64,000 nt of DNA from Streptomyces sp. OfavH-34-F (GCF_022347745.1 NZ_JAKRGC010000009.1:1-64000), one strand, 5' to 3'; positions 42,697 to 51,509 are shown, numbered from the stretch's first letter. The notes: generated by a model not told the origin, from the sequence alone. Numbers and translations are program-made.

Positions 42697-43115
42697 CAGG
42701 AGCGCCGCGTGCTCGGCGCGGCGTCGTCGCGGTCCCCGGTGGTGGGGCCGCAGTCCCACTCGGCCACGACCGTGCCGGTCTCCTCGTACCGGGCGAACGC
42801 CGTTCTGTCGACGACACCGTCGGCGTCGGTGAACCAGATCTCGGGCAGCGGGCCGTACGCCTCCTCGTACGTGGCCACCCAGCCGATCGGGCCGAAGCCG
42901 TTCACCGCGCGGTGGCCCAGGACGCTTCCCGCGTGTTCGGCGCTGAACGCCGCGTACTCGGGGGTGCCCAGCATCCGGTGCCAGGCGGCGTCCACAGCCG
43001 GGGAGAACATTTCGGCCGGGCCGTGACCGGCGGCGAACCGCTTTCCGGCGACGGCCAGGAACCGGCCGAGTTCGCGGTGCTCGTTGCTGATGGGGGAGAG
43101 GGCGGTGCTGGACAT
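42696..43115 (-). CDS. GRDP-like (glycine-rich-domain-protein) small protein
   Basis: 139 residues from ATG at 43115 (GAGAGGAG upstream). The segment AVDAAWHRMLGTPEYAAFSAEHAG and the later GHRAVNGFGPIGWVATYEEAYG match the 'VDxAWHxxLxxxxxY' block of glycine-rich domain-containing proteins (DUF1399 group). Function is unknown in bacteria. It opens the compact operon, and its ATG follows a 180-bp gap that may contain a promoter. Confidence 0.6.
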   Translation of the reverse strand: MSSTALSPISNEHRELGRFLAVAGKRFAAGHGPAEMFSPAVDAAWHRMLGTPEYAAFSAEHAGSVLGHRAVNGFGPIGWVATYEEAYGPLPEIWFTDADGVVDRTAFARYEETGTVVAEWDCGPTTGDRDDAAPSTRRS

Positions 43116-43295
43116 GTGGTGCTCCTCTCGATGAGTGTCGAGTGGCGCCCGGACGCGTCCGTTCCGGGCCGGCCTGCTGCTCGGGGAGCCGTTCGGAGAC
43201 TCCGGCACGCCTGTGAGCGGCAGTCCCCACGCTAGGGAGGCCCGTGCATGCTCCTCAATGCGATTGCGGGTGATTGCGACGGTCGCACTCGTTCG

Positions 43296-44141
43296 TCAGA
43301 GAGCGTCGATCGCGGCCGTGATGAGGTCGCGCGCCTGGTCCCCGTAGACGGCCATCGCGGAAAGCGCCGCGAACGCGCGTGCGTAGTCCGCGAGTTCGCG
43401 GGGCTGGTGCACATTGACCTCGGCGGTGAGTGTCTCGACCACCACATGCCGGTCATCGAACAGGTAGAACGCCTCCAGCGGCCAGACGGTGCGCTCGGTC
43501 CCGAAAGGGATCACGCCGAGGGAGACGGAGGCCAGCGGCATCACCGCGAGAAGGTGCCGAAGCTGGCCGGCCATCTCGTCGGCGGTACCGAAGCGGTGGC
43601 GCAGCACGCCCTCCTCGATGACCACGGCGAAGCGGTGACCGCCTTCGTACAGGAAACGGCTGCGGGCGCTCCGGGCGGTGACCGCTGCCGCCACGTCGTC
43701 CGGGGTGCCCTGGAAGCGGGTGATGGACCGCATCAGGGCGGTGGCGTACGCGGGTGTCTGGAAGAACCCGGGCACGACGTTGGACACGTACACGCGTTGA
43801 CGGGACGCCTGCTCGTTGAGGGCGTAGACCTGCTCCTGGAACGTACGCATCCCGTTGCGCTGAAGGCGGCGCCATTCCTGGTACATCGACTCGACCGCGC
43901 GGGAGGTGGCGATGAGATCGGCGGTCTGGTCCTCGGCACCGCAGGCGGCGCACCAGCGGCGGATGTCGTTCTCGGACGGCGCCGTCTTCCCGGTTATCAC
44001 GCGGGAGGTCTTCGCCGGGTGCCACCCGCACCGGGCAGACAGTTCTTTGCCGTCGATCCGGGCATCCAGCATCAGTTCCCGCAGGCGCGCGGCGACGGCT
44101 TCGCGTGCGGCCTGGGCGCTGGAGGAGGGGGAGGCGGGCAT
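43296..44141 (-). CDS. XRE/DUF5753 transcriptional regulator
   Basis: 281 residues. The HTH is atypically spaced: LRELMLDARIDGKELSARCGWHPAKTSRVITGK. The DUF5753 domain covers about 95-275 (VVPGFFQTPAYATALMR, GVIPFGTE). It is preceded on the same strand by DUF6879 (29 bp) and an 88-residue protein, a recurrent three-gene module in Streptomyces. The GRDP-like/kinase-like operon lies 180 bp downstream on the same strand. Confidence 0.9.
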   Translation of the reverse strand: MPASPSSSAQAAREAVAARLRELMLDARIDGKELSARCGWHPAKTSRVITGKTAPSENDIRRWCAACGAEDQTADLIATSRAVESMYQEWRRLQRNGMRTFQEQVYALNEQASRQRVYVSNVVPGFFQTPAYATALMRSITRFQGTPDDVAAAVTARSARSRFLYEGGHRFAVVIEEGVLRHRFGTADEMAGQLRHLLAVMPLASVSLGVIPFGTERTVWPLEAFYLFDDRHVVVETLTAEVNVHQPRELADYARAFAALSAMAVYGDQARDLITAAIDAL

Positions 44142-44169
44142 CGGGCTGTCCGGTCGGTGGCGGGCAGGC

Positions 44170-44706
44170 TCAGACGGTGTAGTGCTCGTGCGGTGTTCCG
44201 CGCTCCCAGACCGCTTCGAAGGCCGAGACGCAGAGCTTGACCAGGTCCACGTCCTCGGACATGGAGTACTTCGGGGTCGCCCAGTCGCCGGCACCGGTGA
44301 AGTGATTGAACTGGACGACCTTGCCGTCGAAGACCCAGAAGTCGTTTCCGGGCAGTGCGATGTCCGATGCCTTCCGGCGCGGAAGCCAGCGTACGAGTTC
44401 GCCGGCGGCCACGTTCACGATGGTTCCGGCGTGCTCGAACCGGATGTAGTCCGTGACGGGCTCTGACACGATGCGGGCGCGTCGCATCACGACGCCCCGG
44501 GCGACGGTCTCCCTCACCAGCGGAACCCAGCCGCCCCAGTCGGCGGTGGCGGGGTCCGCGTCGGGGTGCACGCCCGTGCGCTTGAACTGCTCGAAGTCCG
44601 TGGCCTCGTCGCCGACGCCGTAGACATCGCGCATCTCCAGGTGAACCGCGGAGTGCTGCGCGGCCCTCAGCAGCTCATCGAATTCCGGCACGTCGTTCCG
44701 CGACAT
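44170..44706 (-). CDS. DUF6879 family protein
   Basis: 178 residues. FDELLRAAQHSAVHLEMRDVYG at the N-terminus, RGVVMRRARIVSEPVTDYIRFEH and WLPRRKASDIALPGNDFWVFD define this family, found next to XRE/DUF5753 regulators. It probably modulates the regulator as DUF397 does elsewhere. It overlaps the 88-residue gene upstream by 32 bp, showing a tight operon. Confidence 0.88.
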   Translation of the reverse strand: MSRNDVPEFDELLRAAQHSAVHLEMRDVYGVGDEATDFEQFKRTGVHPDADPATADWGGWVPLVRETVARGVVMRRARIVSEPVTDYIRFEHAGTIVNVAAGELVRWLPRRKASDIALPGNDFWVFDGKVVQFNHFTGAGDWATPKYSMSEDVDLVKLCVSAFEAVWERGTPHEHYTV

Positions 44707-44941
44707 CGCACGCCTCCCTCAGAATCGGCACCATACGGAGAGGAACCCGCACGACCGTCTCGTGCTCGGGGACGCCGGTCACGTGACCCGGCACCCACTC
44801 GGTCTCAGCGATCGCCGCCGCCATGAGCGCCTGGGCCTTCCACCCCTGCACCACGATCTCCTGATTGTCCGCGTCCACCCAGACAGTGGGTGACCCGTTG
44901 CCCTGGGTGTTGGGGTCCATCCCGACGAACTGTAAATCCAT
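44675..44941 (-). CDS. Small conserved partner of the DUF6879/XRE module
   Basis: 88 residues from ATG at 44941 (GGGGAG seven nt upstream). MDLQFVGMDPNTQGNGSPTVWVD and EIVVQGWKAQALMAAAI are the conserved parts of this Streptomyces-type small protein; the tail ETVVRVPLRMVPILREAC is strand-helix. No known domain. First gene of the module, so the promoter should lie in 44942-45080. Confidence 0.8.
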   Translation of the reverse strand: MDLQFVGMDPNTQGNGSPTVWVDADNQEIVVQGWKAQALMAAAIAETEWVPGHVTGVPEHETVVRVPLRMVPILREACDVAERRAGIR

Positions 44942-45080
44942 GGCGATCTCCCCTGCCGAGTCGGTTGCGCGCTCTTGCCCGACGATTTCGCCCAGGCGCG
45001 AGGCACGTCAAGGCCAGCTTGAGCCAGAACGGGGACGAGGGGGCGGCCCCCGGCGGCGGCGCCCCCTCCGTGCCCCGGGG

Positions 45081-46574
45081 TCAGGCGGTTGCCGGGGTTT
45101 TTGCGGGTTCTGTCGGGGTGGGCTGGTGGGGGGTCGGGGTGGATTCTTCGGAGGTGTTGAACTCGGCCAGGAGGTCCTTGCCGAAGCCGAAGAAGTACGT
45201 GGCGAGGAAGCCCGTCAGGTAGCCGACGAGGAGGCCGCCGCCGTAGATCGCGGCTGTCGCGGCCAGGCCGTGGTTGCCGTCGAGGAGGGGGAACAGGGCC
45301 CAGCCGGAGGGGCCGATCGCCGTGGAGCCGACGGCGTCGCCGAGCTGGTTGAAGAAGCCGACGAACGCGCCGCCGAAGGCACCGCCGACGCAGGCGGTGA
45401 TGAAGGGGCGGCCCAGGGGGAGCGAGACGCCGTAGATCAGGGGCTCGCCGACGCCGAGGAAGCCGGCGGGCAGGGCGGACTTGATGGTGCGGCGGATCGA
45501 CTCGTTGCGGGGGAGGCGGAAGTAGACCGCGACCGCCGCGCCGACCTGGCCCGCGCCGGCCATGGCGAGGATCGGGAGCAGGACCGTGTACCCCTGCTGC
45601 TCGATCAGCGTGGTGTGAATCGGGATCAGCGCCTGGTGCAGGCCCAGCATGACCAGCGGGAGGAAGAAGCCGCCCAGGATCAGGCCCGCGCCCGCGCCGC
45701 CGTTGGACAGCAGCCAGTCCGCGAAGTCACCGATCGCGGTGGAGATCTCACCCGCCACGTACATCAGGCCGAAGATCGTGACCAGGCCGGAGACCAGGAC
45801 CGTCAGCGTCGGTGTGACCAGCACGTCCAGGGCTTCCGGCACCCAGCGGCGGCACCACTTCTCCACGTACACCGCGAGGACCGCCGCGCCCAGCGCGCCG
45901 AGTACGCCGCCCTGGCCGGGCGAGAGCTTCTGGCCGAACGCCTCGATGTTCGCCACGCCGGGGAACACGATGATCGCCGCGACCGCGCCGCCCAGGATCG
46001 GCGTGCCGCCGAACTCCTTCGCCGTGTTGTACCCGACGAACACCGCGATCAGCGCCATGAAGCCGGACGCCATCGCCGCCAGGGCCGGGGTCACCGAGGG
46101 CAGCCATTCCAGGTTGACCAGCAGGCCGTTGAGCCCGGCGATGATGCCGCAGCCGATCAGGGCCGGGATCAGCGGCACGAAGATGTTCGCGATCCGGCGC
46201 AGGAACAGCTTGAACGGCGTGGCGTTCCGCGCCTTGCGGGCCGCCTTCATCGCCGCCCCCTGCGCGGCCAGTTCCTCCGCCGCGGGCGGGGCGGCGGGCG
46301 GGGTCTGGGCCCGCCCCTCCTCGACCAGCTTCTCGAACTCGGGGGTGACCCGGGCGACCGTGCCGGGGCCGAGCACGATCTGGTACGTGTCGTCCTCGAC
46401 CACGCCCATCACCGCGGGCACGGCCTTCAGCGCCTCGTCCTGGACGAGCGAACGGTCGCGCAGTCCCAGCCGGAGCCGGGTCATGCAGTGGGCGATGGAA
46501 CTGACATTCGCGGCGCCACCGACGAGCGGAAGGATCGCGGCGGCGGTGGCGCGGTTCTTGTCTTCTGTAGCCAT
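45081..46574 (-). CDS. murP: PTS EIIBC component, probable MurNAc permease (MurP-like)
   Basis: 497 residues. The EIIB domain (about 1-85) holds the phosphocysteine in SSIAHCMTRLRLGLRD (Cys30). A Pro/Ala linker leads to EIIC (about 115-480) with about ten membrane segments and the substrate loop GVGEPLIYGVSLPLGRPFI. There is no EIIA, so Crr or another EIIA must donate phosphate. It lies 45 bp downstream of murQ on the same strand, so MurNAc import with phosphorylation is the best guess. Glucose- or GlcNAc-type specificity is the alternative, since the EIIC belongs to the broad Glc family. Confidence 0.82.
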   Translation of the reverse strand: MATEDKNRATAAAILPLVGGAANVSSIAHCMTRLRLGLRDRSLVQDEALKAVPAVMGVVEDDTYQIVLGPGTVARVTPEFEKLVEEGRAQTPPAAPPAAEELAAQGAAMKAARKARNATPFKLFLRRIANIFVPLIPALIGCGIIAGLNGLLVNLEWLPSVTPALAAMASGFMALIAVFVGYNTAKEFGGTPILGGAVAAIIVFPGVANIEAFGQKLSPGQGGVLGALGAAVLAVYVEKWCRRWVPEALDVLVTPTLTVLVSGLVTIFGLMYVAGEISTAIGDFADWLLSNGGAGAGLILGGFFLPLVMLGLHQALIPIHTTLIEQQGYTVLLPILAMAGAGQVGAAVAVYFRLPRNESIRRTIKSALPAGFLGVGEPLIYGVSLPLGRPFITACVGGAFGGAFVGFFNQLGDAVGSTAIGPSGWALFPLLDGNHGLAATAAIYGGGLLVGYLTGFLATYFFGFGKDLLAEFNTSEESTPTPHQPTPTEPAKTPATA

Positions 46575-46619
46575 GGTGCGTGGTGCCTTGCTGTGCGGGG
46601 GAGGTGGTGCGGCGGGGGG

Positions 46620-47579
46620 TCAGGTGGTGCGGGGAGCGGTGGCGGCGAGCGCCGCGCGGAGGTGGCCGGAGGAGTCGGACAGCAGCGCGGCGGCCGTGGG
46701 GCCGTCCACGTGGCCGAGGATCGTCAGAATCGCGTTCTTCACCTCGCCGTCCGTCGCGGCGAGCGCCTGCTCGATCTCGTCGTCGGACGCGCCGGTCGCC
46801 AGCGCGACGATGCGCCGGGAGCGGGCCCGCAGCTTCTCGTTGGAGGCCCGGACGTCGACCATGAGGTTCCCGTACGTCTTGCCGAGCCGGATCATCGTGA
46901 TGGTCGAGATCATGTTGAGCACGAGCTTCTGCGCCGTACCGGCCTTGAGGCGGGTGGAGCCGGTCAGCAGCTCGGGGCCCACCACGACCTCGATCGGATG
47001 CTCGGCGGCGGCGCCCAGCGCGGAGCCGGCGTTGCACGACAGGCCCAGGGTCAGGGCGCCCTGCGCGCGGGCGTGCTCCACGGCGCCGATCGCGTACGGC
47101 GTGCGGCCGGAGGCGGAGATGCCGACCACCGTGTCGTCGGCGGTGAGCCCCAGCGCCGTCAGGTCGGCGGCGGCCAGCTCCTTGCTGTCCTCCGCGCCCT
47201 CCACCGCCGTCACCATCGCGGACGGGCCGCCGGCGATCAGGCCGATGACCTCGGCCGGGTCCGTGTTGAACGTGGGCGGGCACTCGCTGGCGTCCAGCAC
47301 GCCGAGGCGGCCCGCCGTGCCCGCGCCCGCGTAGATCAGCCGGCCGCCGCGCGCCATGCGCTCCGCGACGGCGTCGATCGCGGCCGCGATCTGCGGCAGC
47401 CGCTCGCCGACGGCGGCGGGCACCGTGCGGTCCTCGCCGTTCATGATGCGGGCGATCTCCGCCGTGGACAGCCGGTCTATCTCGGCCAGCTCCGGGCGGA
47501 ACGCCTCGGTGGTGAGGGTGTCGAGCTGTGCGCGCAGCTCGCCGTAGCCGTTGGCATCGGCATCGGTGAGGGAGGTCAT
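46620..47579 (-). CDS. murQ: N-acetylmuramic acid 6-phosphate etherase MurQ
   Basis: 319 residues. It splits the lactyl ether of MurNAc-6-P to GlcNAc-6-P and D-lactate. SIS-fold hallmarks: GRLIYAGAGTAGRLGVLDASECPPTF, GLIAGG, GISASGRTPYAIGAVEHAR, SCNAGSALG and a C-terminal UBA-like RRIVALATGASDDEIEQALAA. Glu in the DASECP region is the catalytic acid/base in characterised enzymes. It is the first enzyme after the RpiR gene and is followed by the PTS gene. The product GlcNAc-6-P feeds into NagA in the 9.5-kb cluster. Confidence 0.96.
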   Translation of the reverse strand: MTSLTDADANGYGELRAQLDTLTTEAFRPELAEIDRLSTAEIARIMNGEDRTVPAAVGERLPQIAAAIDAVAERMARGGRLIYAGAGTAGRLGVLDASECPPTFNTDPAEVIGLIAGGPSAMVTAVEGAEDSKELAAADLTALGLTADDTVVGISASGRTPYAIGAVEHARAQGALTLGLSCNAGSALGAAAEHPIEVVVGPELLTGSTRLKAGTAQKLVLNMISTITMIRLGKTYGNLMVDVRASNEKLRARSRRIVALATGASDDEIEQALAATDGEVKNAILTILGHVDGPTAAALLSDSSGHLRAALAATAPRTT

Positions 47580-47682
47580 GAGGAGCGGTCTGCTTTCTCG
47601 TACGGCGTGGGGTGGGGGGTTCGGGTGCGCGTCTCGGGGGCGCGCTCAGCGGGTTCGGGTGCGCGTCTCGGAGGACCCGCGT

Positions 47683-48600
47683 TCAGCGGGTGCGGGGCGC
47701 GTGGCGGTGGGCCAGGGCCTCGTACGAGGCGGCCAGGGCCGGGGCCGCCGTCTCGTACGTGCGCTGGGCCACCCCTATGAACAGGCAGTCCACCACCAGC
47801 AACTGGCTGGTCCGGCTCGACATCGCGGCCGGGCGCAGCTCGCTCTCCCGGGCCGTGGACGTCGTCAGGACGTGGTCCGCGTACTGCGTGACCGGGCCGT
47901 CCGGGCGGCCGGTGATCGCGACCGTCGTCGCGCCCCGGTCGAAGGCGACCCGCAGCGGCTCTATGACGTCGCCCGTGGACCCGGAGTGCGTGATCGCGAT
48001 GGCCATGTCACCCGCGCGCAGCTGCACGGCGTTGGTCACCGCGAGGTGCGGGTCCGTGTGGGCGTGGGAGATCAGGCCGATGCGGGCCAGCTTCTGGGCC
48101 AGGTCCTGACCGACGAGGGAGGACGCGCCCACGCCGTAGATGTCGATCCGCCGCGCCGTCGCCGCCGCCGCGACGGCCGCCCCCAGCTGCACGGTGTCGA
48201 GCCCGGCCGCCGTGTCCGCGAGGGTCTGCTGCTCGTCGTACGCGAGCTTCGCGACCACGTCCGCGATCGGGTCGTCCACGGCTATGTCCGCCGTGACCGC
48301 CGGGGCCCGGCCGGACTCCTGGTGGGCGGCGAGACCGGCGAGCGCGAGGCGCAGGTCGCGATAGCCGGGGTAGCCGAGGAGACGGGCCGTACGGACCACC
48401 GTCGCCTCGCTCGTCCCCGTCAGCTCCGCGAGACCGGTGACCGTCAGGGCGGCGCAGCCCGCCGGGTCGCCGGCGACGGCCTCGGCGACCCGCTGCATCG
48501 AACGGGTCATGGACGGCGACAGTGTCCGCACCTTGGCGGCGAGGGCCGCCGGGGCGGGCGGCGAGTCCGCGTTGAAACTTTCCTTCAACTCATGGGTCAC
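47683..48600 (-). CDS. RpiR/MurR-family transcriptional regulator
   Basis: 305 residues. The N-terminal HTH (about 25-95: LTVTGLAELTGTSEATVVRTARLLGY) is followed by a SIS domain (about 135-270: IDIYGVGASSLVGQDLAQKLAR, AITHSGSTGDVIEPL) that would bind a phosphosugar such as MurNAc-6-P. It heads the operon with murQ and murP, 103 bp from murQ. Two matched palindromes flank and overlap its start, so autorepression and repression of the operon are expected. Confidence 0.92.
   Translation of the reverse strand: MTHELKESFNADSPPAPAALAAKVRTLSPSMTRSMQRVAEAVAGDPAGCAALTVTGLAELTGTSEATVVRTARLLGYPGYRDLRLALAGLAAHQESGRAPAVTADIAVDDPIADVVAKLAYDEQQTLADTAAGLDTVQLGAAVAAAATARRIDIYGVGASSLVGQDLAQKLARIGLISHAHTDPHLAVTNAVQLRAGDMAIAITHSGSTGDVIEPLRVAFDRGATTVAITGRPDGPVTQYADHVLTTSTARESELRPAAMSSRTSQLLVVDCLFIGVAQRTYETAAPALAASYEALAHRHAPRTR
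48572..48588. promoter_or_regulatory. RpiR operator, copy 2 (inside the coding start)
   Basis: TTGAAACTTTCCTTCAA has arms TTGAA/TTCAA with 7 bp between them. It lies within codons 5-10 of the regulator gene. Its centre is 31 bp from the other copy. Confidence 0.7.
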
Positions 48601-48602
48601 CT

Positions 48603-48619
48603 TTGAAAGATATTTTCAA
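48603..48619. promoter_or_regulatory. RpiR operator, copy 1
   Basis: TTGAAAGATATTTTCAA is a 17-bp inverted repeat (TTGAAA/TTTCAA), 3 bp upstream of the ATG. It is very AT-rich in a GC-rich genome. Confidence 0.8.
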
Positions 48620-48711
48620 CACGGAGGCCCGTCAACCCCCTTTGGTACGACCTGTGGAAGAAGCGGCGGATGGGGCGGATGAGGGGCGGATGGGGGGTGG
48701 ACAATGGCCTT

Positions 48712-49125
48712 ATGGAGCAGAACCCGCCCGAGTCCGGCGCACCCGAGTCCCGCCCGCCGGAGCCCGACCGCCTGGAGAAGGCGCTGCACACCGCCCGCGC
48801 CCTCGTCATGGCCGACCTCGCCGCCGGGGACGTCGCCGAGGCGCAGATCGTCTCCCTGGTCGAGGACGCCGTGACGCACCGCCGCTGGTGGGTGGAGCAG
48901 TGGCCGGAGGGCGTGGAGTTCGTCGTCGGCCTCATCGCCCAGGACGTCCAGGACGCGCTCCTGGAGCGGTACGGCCGCTGGCCGCTGTGCCCCGTCTGCG
49001 ACGCGGGCGACCCGCACGCCCTGGACGTCGAACCGGAGCTGGGCCCCCACCCGCACTGGGTCTGCACGAAGGCGGCGGTCGCCGTCGCGCCCGTCGGCGC
49101 TCTCGGCGGGATACTCCGGCCGTGA
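48712..49125 (+). CDS. Conserved hypothetical protein
   Basis: 137 residues from ATG at 48712. After a disordered Pro/Glu-rich start, the helical part ALVMADLAAGDVAEAQIVSLVEDAVTHRRWW and the ending CPVCDAGDPHALDVEPELGP have a CxxC and possible metal site. The family is actinobacterial with no assigned role. The GTGA overlap with the DUF4031 gene indicates a two-gene unit. Confidence 0.75.
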   Translation: MEQNPPESGAPESRPPEPDRLEKALHTARALVMADLAAGDVAEAQIVSLVEDAVTHRRWWVEQWPEGVEFVVGLIAQDVQDALLERYGRWPLCPVCDAGDPHALDVEPELGPHPHWVCTKAAVAVAPVGALGGILRP

Positions 49126-49391
49126 CGCTCTACATCGACCCGCCGACCTGGCCCGGTCACGGGCGGCTCTGGTCGCACCTGGTCAGCGACGTGTCCTTCG
49201 AGGAGCTGCACGCCTTCGCGGCATCCATCGGCGCCCCGCCCCGCGCGTTCGAACGGGACCACTACGACATCCCCGCCGCCCGGTACGAGGACGCGGTGCG
49301 GGCGGGGGCGAGGGAGATCGGCTCCAAGGAGCTGGTCCGGCGGCTCACGGAGGCGGGGCTGCGCCGGCCGAAGGGCCGCCCGGCGCCGTAG
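49122..49391 (+). CDS. DUF4031 domain protein
   Basis: 89 residues from GTG at 49122. The family signature is almost complete: TLYIDPPTWPGHGRLWSHLV, SFEELHAFAASIGAPPRAFE, RDHYDIPAARY and SKELVRRLTEAGLRR. DUF4031 proteins are small, widespread in Actinobacteria and uncharacterised. The conserved His and Asp (DHYD, HGRLW) suggest metal or nucleotide binding. Confidence 0.87.
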   Translation: MTLYIDPPTWPGHGRLWSHLVSDVSFEELHAFAASIGAPPRAFERDHYDIPAARYEDAVRAGAREIGSKELVRRLTEAGLRRPKGRPAP

Positions 49392-49475
49392 ACCTCGGAG
49401 TCGTAAACCCGGTCCCGGAGCCGTAAACCCCGGGCGCCCGGCGCCGTAGCCCCGACGCCGTACCTTCCCCCGGGA

Positions 49476-50732
49476 TCAGCCCGTCGCGCAGTCCGCCGAC
49501 TCCACCGCCGCGCCCTGCGGCCCGCCCTGCGCCACCAGCCGGGACGCCGGCGCGTGCGACCGCTGGAGCCGCAGCGAGACCACCACGACGGCCAGCGCCG
49601 CCACGGTCATCGCCGCCCCGGCCCAGGCCGTCGCCCCGAACCCGAAGTCCGCGTCGATCACCGCGCCGCCCAGCCACGGGCCGCCCGTGTTGCCCAGGTT
49701 GAACGCGGCGGTCGTCGTCGCTCCCGCCAGCGTCGGGGCCGCCCCCGCCACGTTGAACATCCGGGCGTTGAGCGCGGGCGCGGTGTAGAACGCCGACAGG
49801 CCCAGCAGGAACGACAGCGTGATCACCGCGGCCTGGTTCGACGCGAACAGGGCCAGCGCCACCAGGAACACCGTGGACGCCGCGATTCCGCTCAGCAGCA
49901 CCCCGAACAGGTGCGCGTCCGCGACCCGGCCGCCGATCGTCGTACCGACCAGGGCGCCCACCCCGAACAGCCCCAGCACGGTCGGCACCCAGCCCGAGTC
50001 GAGACCGGCCACGTCCGTCAGCAGCGGGGCCAGGTAGCTGAACGCGCAGAACACGCCGCCCGCCGCGAACGCGGTGATCACGATCGACAGCCACACCTGG
50101 CGGTCCTTGTAGATCCCCATTTCGCGCCTGAGCTGCGGCTTCTCGTCCGGGAGCGGGATGCGCGGGATCAGCGTCACGACGCCGACCAGGGCCACCGCCG
50201 AGGCCGCCCCGACCGCCCAGAACGCCGACCGCCAGCCCAGGTTCTCGCCGAGGAACGCGCCCAGCGGGACGCCCAGCACGTTCGCGATGGACAGCCCGCC
50301 GATCATCACGGCCATCGCCCGCGCCCGCGCGTTCACCGGCACCATCGCGATGGCGACCGCCGCCCCGACCGCCCAGAACCCGGCGCACGCGAACGCGCTG
50401 ACCACGCGGGAGACGAACAGCACCTCGTACGAGGGCGCCAGCGCGCCCGCGACCTGGCCGACGCCGAAGACGGAGATCAGCGAGATGAGGGTCGTCCGCC
50501 GGGGCAGCCGCAGCGTCGCCACGGCGAGCAGCGGGGCGCCGATCACCATGCCGATCGCGAACGCGGATATGAGGAGTCCGGCCCGCGGAATCGACACGTC
50601 CATGTCGTCGGCGATCGGGGGCAGCAGCCCGGAGAGCATGAACTCACTCGTGCCGAGGGCGAAGACCGAGAGGCCGAGGATGTAGACGGCCAGAGGCATA
50701 CGGGAACGGCCGCGCGCGGCAGAGTCAGGCAT
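49476..50732 (-). CDS. Cmx/CmlR-type MFS drug exporter
   Basis: 418 residues, about 12 membrane segments. The beginning LAVYILGLSVFALGTSEFMLSGLLPPIADDMDVSIPRAGLL is diagnostic of the Cmx/CmlR chloramphenicol-efflux group in Streptomyces and Corynebacterium. The loop LRLPRRT between segments 2 and 3 corresponds to MFS motif A. ATG at 50732 is chosen; 50699 (MPLAVYILG) and 50768 are alternatives. Chloramphenicol is the known family substrate, but many members have other or unknown targets. Confidence 0.88.
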   Translation of the reverse strand: MPDSAARGRSRMPLAVYILGLSVFALGTSEFMLSGLLPPIADDMDVSIPRAGLLISAFAIGMVIGAPLLAVATLRLPRRTTLISLISVFGVGQVAGALAPSYEVLFVSRVVSAFACAGFWAVGAAVAIAMVPVNARARAMAVMIGGLSIANVLGVPLGAFLGENLGWRSAFWAVGAASAVALVGVVTLIPRIPLPDEKPQLRREMGIYKDRQVWLSIVITAFAAGGVFCAFSYLAPLLTDVAGLDSGWVPTVLGLFGVGALVGTTIGGRVADAHLFGVLLSGIAASTVFLVALALFASNQAAVITLSFLLGLSAFYTAPALNARMFNVAGAAPTLAGATTTAAFNLGNTGGPWLGGAVIDADFGFGATAWAGAAMTVAALAVVVVSLRLQRSHAPASRLVAQGGPQGAAVESADCATG

Positions 50733-50791
50733 AACAGCCACCAACACGAACGGGCGGTTCCGCATTCCCGCCGGGCAGGGATCGGCGCACG

Positions 50792-51439
50792 TCAGCGCGT
50801 GAGCAGTGCCAGCTCCGTCAGCAGGTTCTGCCGCGCCCTCGGCTCCCACTCCGCCGCCCCGTACGGCGTACGGAACAGCCGGGGCAGGGCCAGGAGCTGC
50901 CGCAGCACCTCCGCGCGGCCCTCGCGGAACGCCTCGTCCGGGACGAAGCCGTACTCCTCGCGGACCTGGGAGGCGTAGGCCGCGTACTCCGCCGGCGGGG
51001 ACGCCAGGATCGCCAGGTCCGCGTCGCACAGCACCTCGCCGTTCGTGTCGCCCGCGGCCGGGTCGTGCGTGACCGTGAGGCGGACCAGGCGGGCCACCTC
51101 CGCCACCACCGGGGCGGGCACGCCGGCCTCCGGGAGGGCGCGTTCGGCCAGGGCGGCGCTGCGCTCCTCGTTCTCCGAGCGGTCGGGCCGGTAGACGGCG
51201 TCGTGGAACCAGGCCGCCAGGCGCACGGCGTCCGCGTCGGCGGCATGGTCCGCGAGCGTGTCGACGCGGTCCAGGACCGCCGCGAGGTGGGCGGTGGTGT
51301 GGTACTTGCGCTGCGGCTCCGCCCAGCGGTCCAGCAGGTTGTCGGCGTACGGAAGGGGGTCGGGGCCCCCGGCGCCGCGCCGGGCCGCGACGAGGGCGTC
51401 CTGCCAGCGGGTGCGGAGGTCCCGCGCACTGTCGGTCAT
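50792..51439 (-). CDS. HD-domain phosphohydrolase-like protein
   Basis: 215 residues. KYHTTAHLAAVLDRVD, the HD pair AAWFHDAVYRPDRSENEERSA and RLVRLTVTHDPAAGD-DAD (DADLAILA) are the metal-binding motifs of the small HD hydrolases often annotated as predicted metal-dependent phosphohydrolases. It probably acts on nucleotides or another phosphate ester. Located next to the Cmx exporter without evident functional link. Confidence 0.85.
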   Translation of the reverse strand: MTDSARDLRTRWQDALVAARRGAGGPDPLPYADNLLDRWAEPQRKYHTTAHLAAVLDRVDTLADHAADADAVRLAAWFHDAVYRPDRSENEERSAALAERALPEAGVPAPVVAEVARLVRLTVTHDPAAGDTNGEVLCDADLAILASPPAEYAAYASQVREEYGFVPDEAFREGRAEVLRQLLALPRLFRTPYGAAEWEPRARQNLLTELALLTR

Positions 51440-51509
51440 GACGGCGACTCTAGGGCGTGTGGGGAAAGTCCCGTCCGCCGGGCGCCACACGCCCCGGGCC
51501 CCGCACCCG

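Noticed and set aside
44865..47780. 971-residue frame opposite murP and murQ
   Set aside because: Long opposite-strand frames are expected in high-GC DNA; the murQ and EIIBC motifs are decisive.
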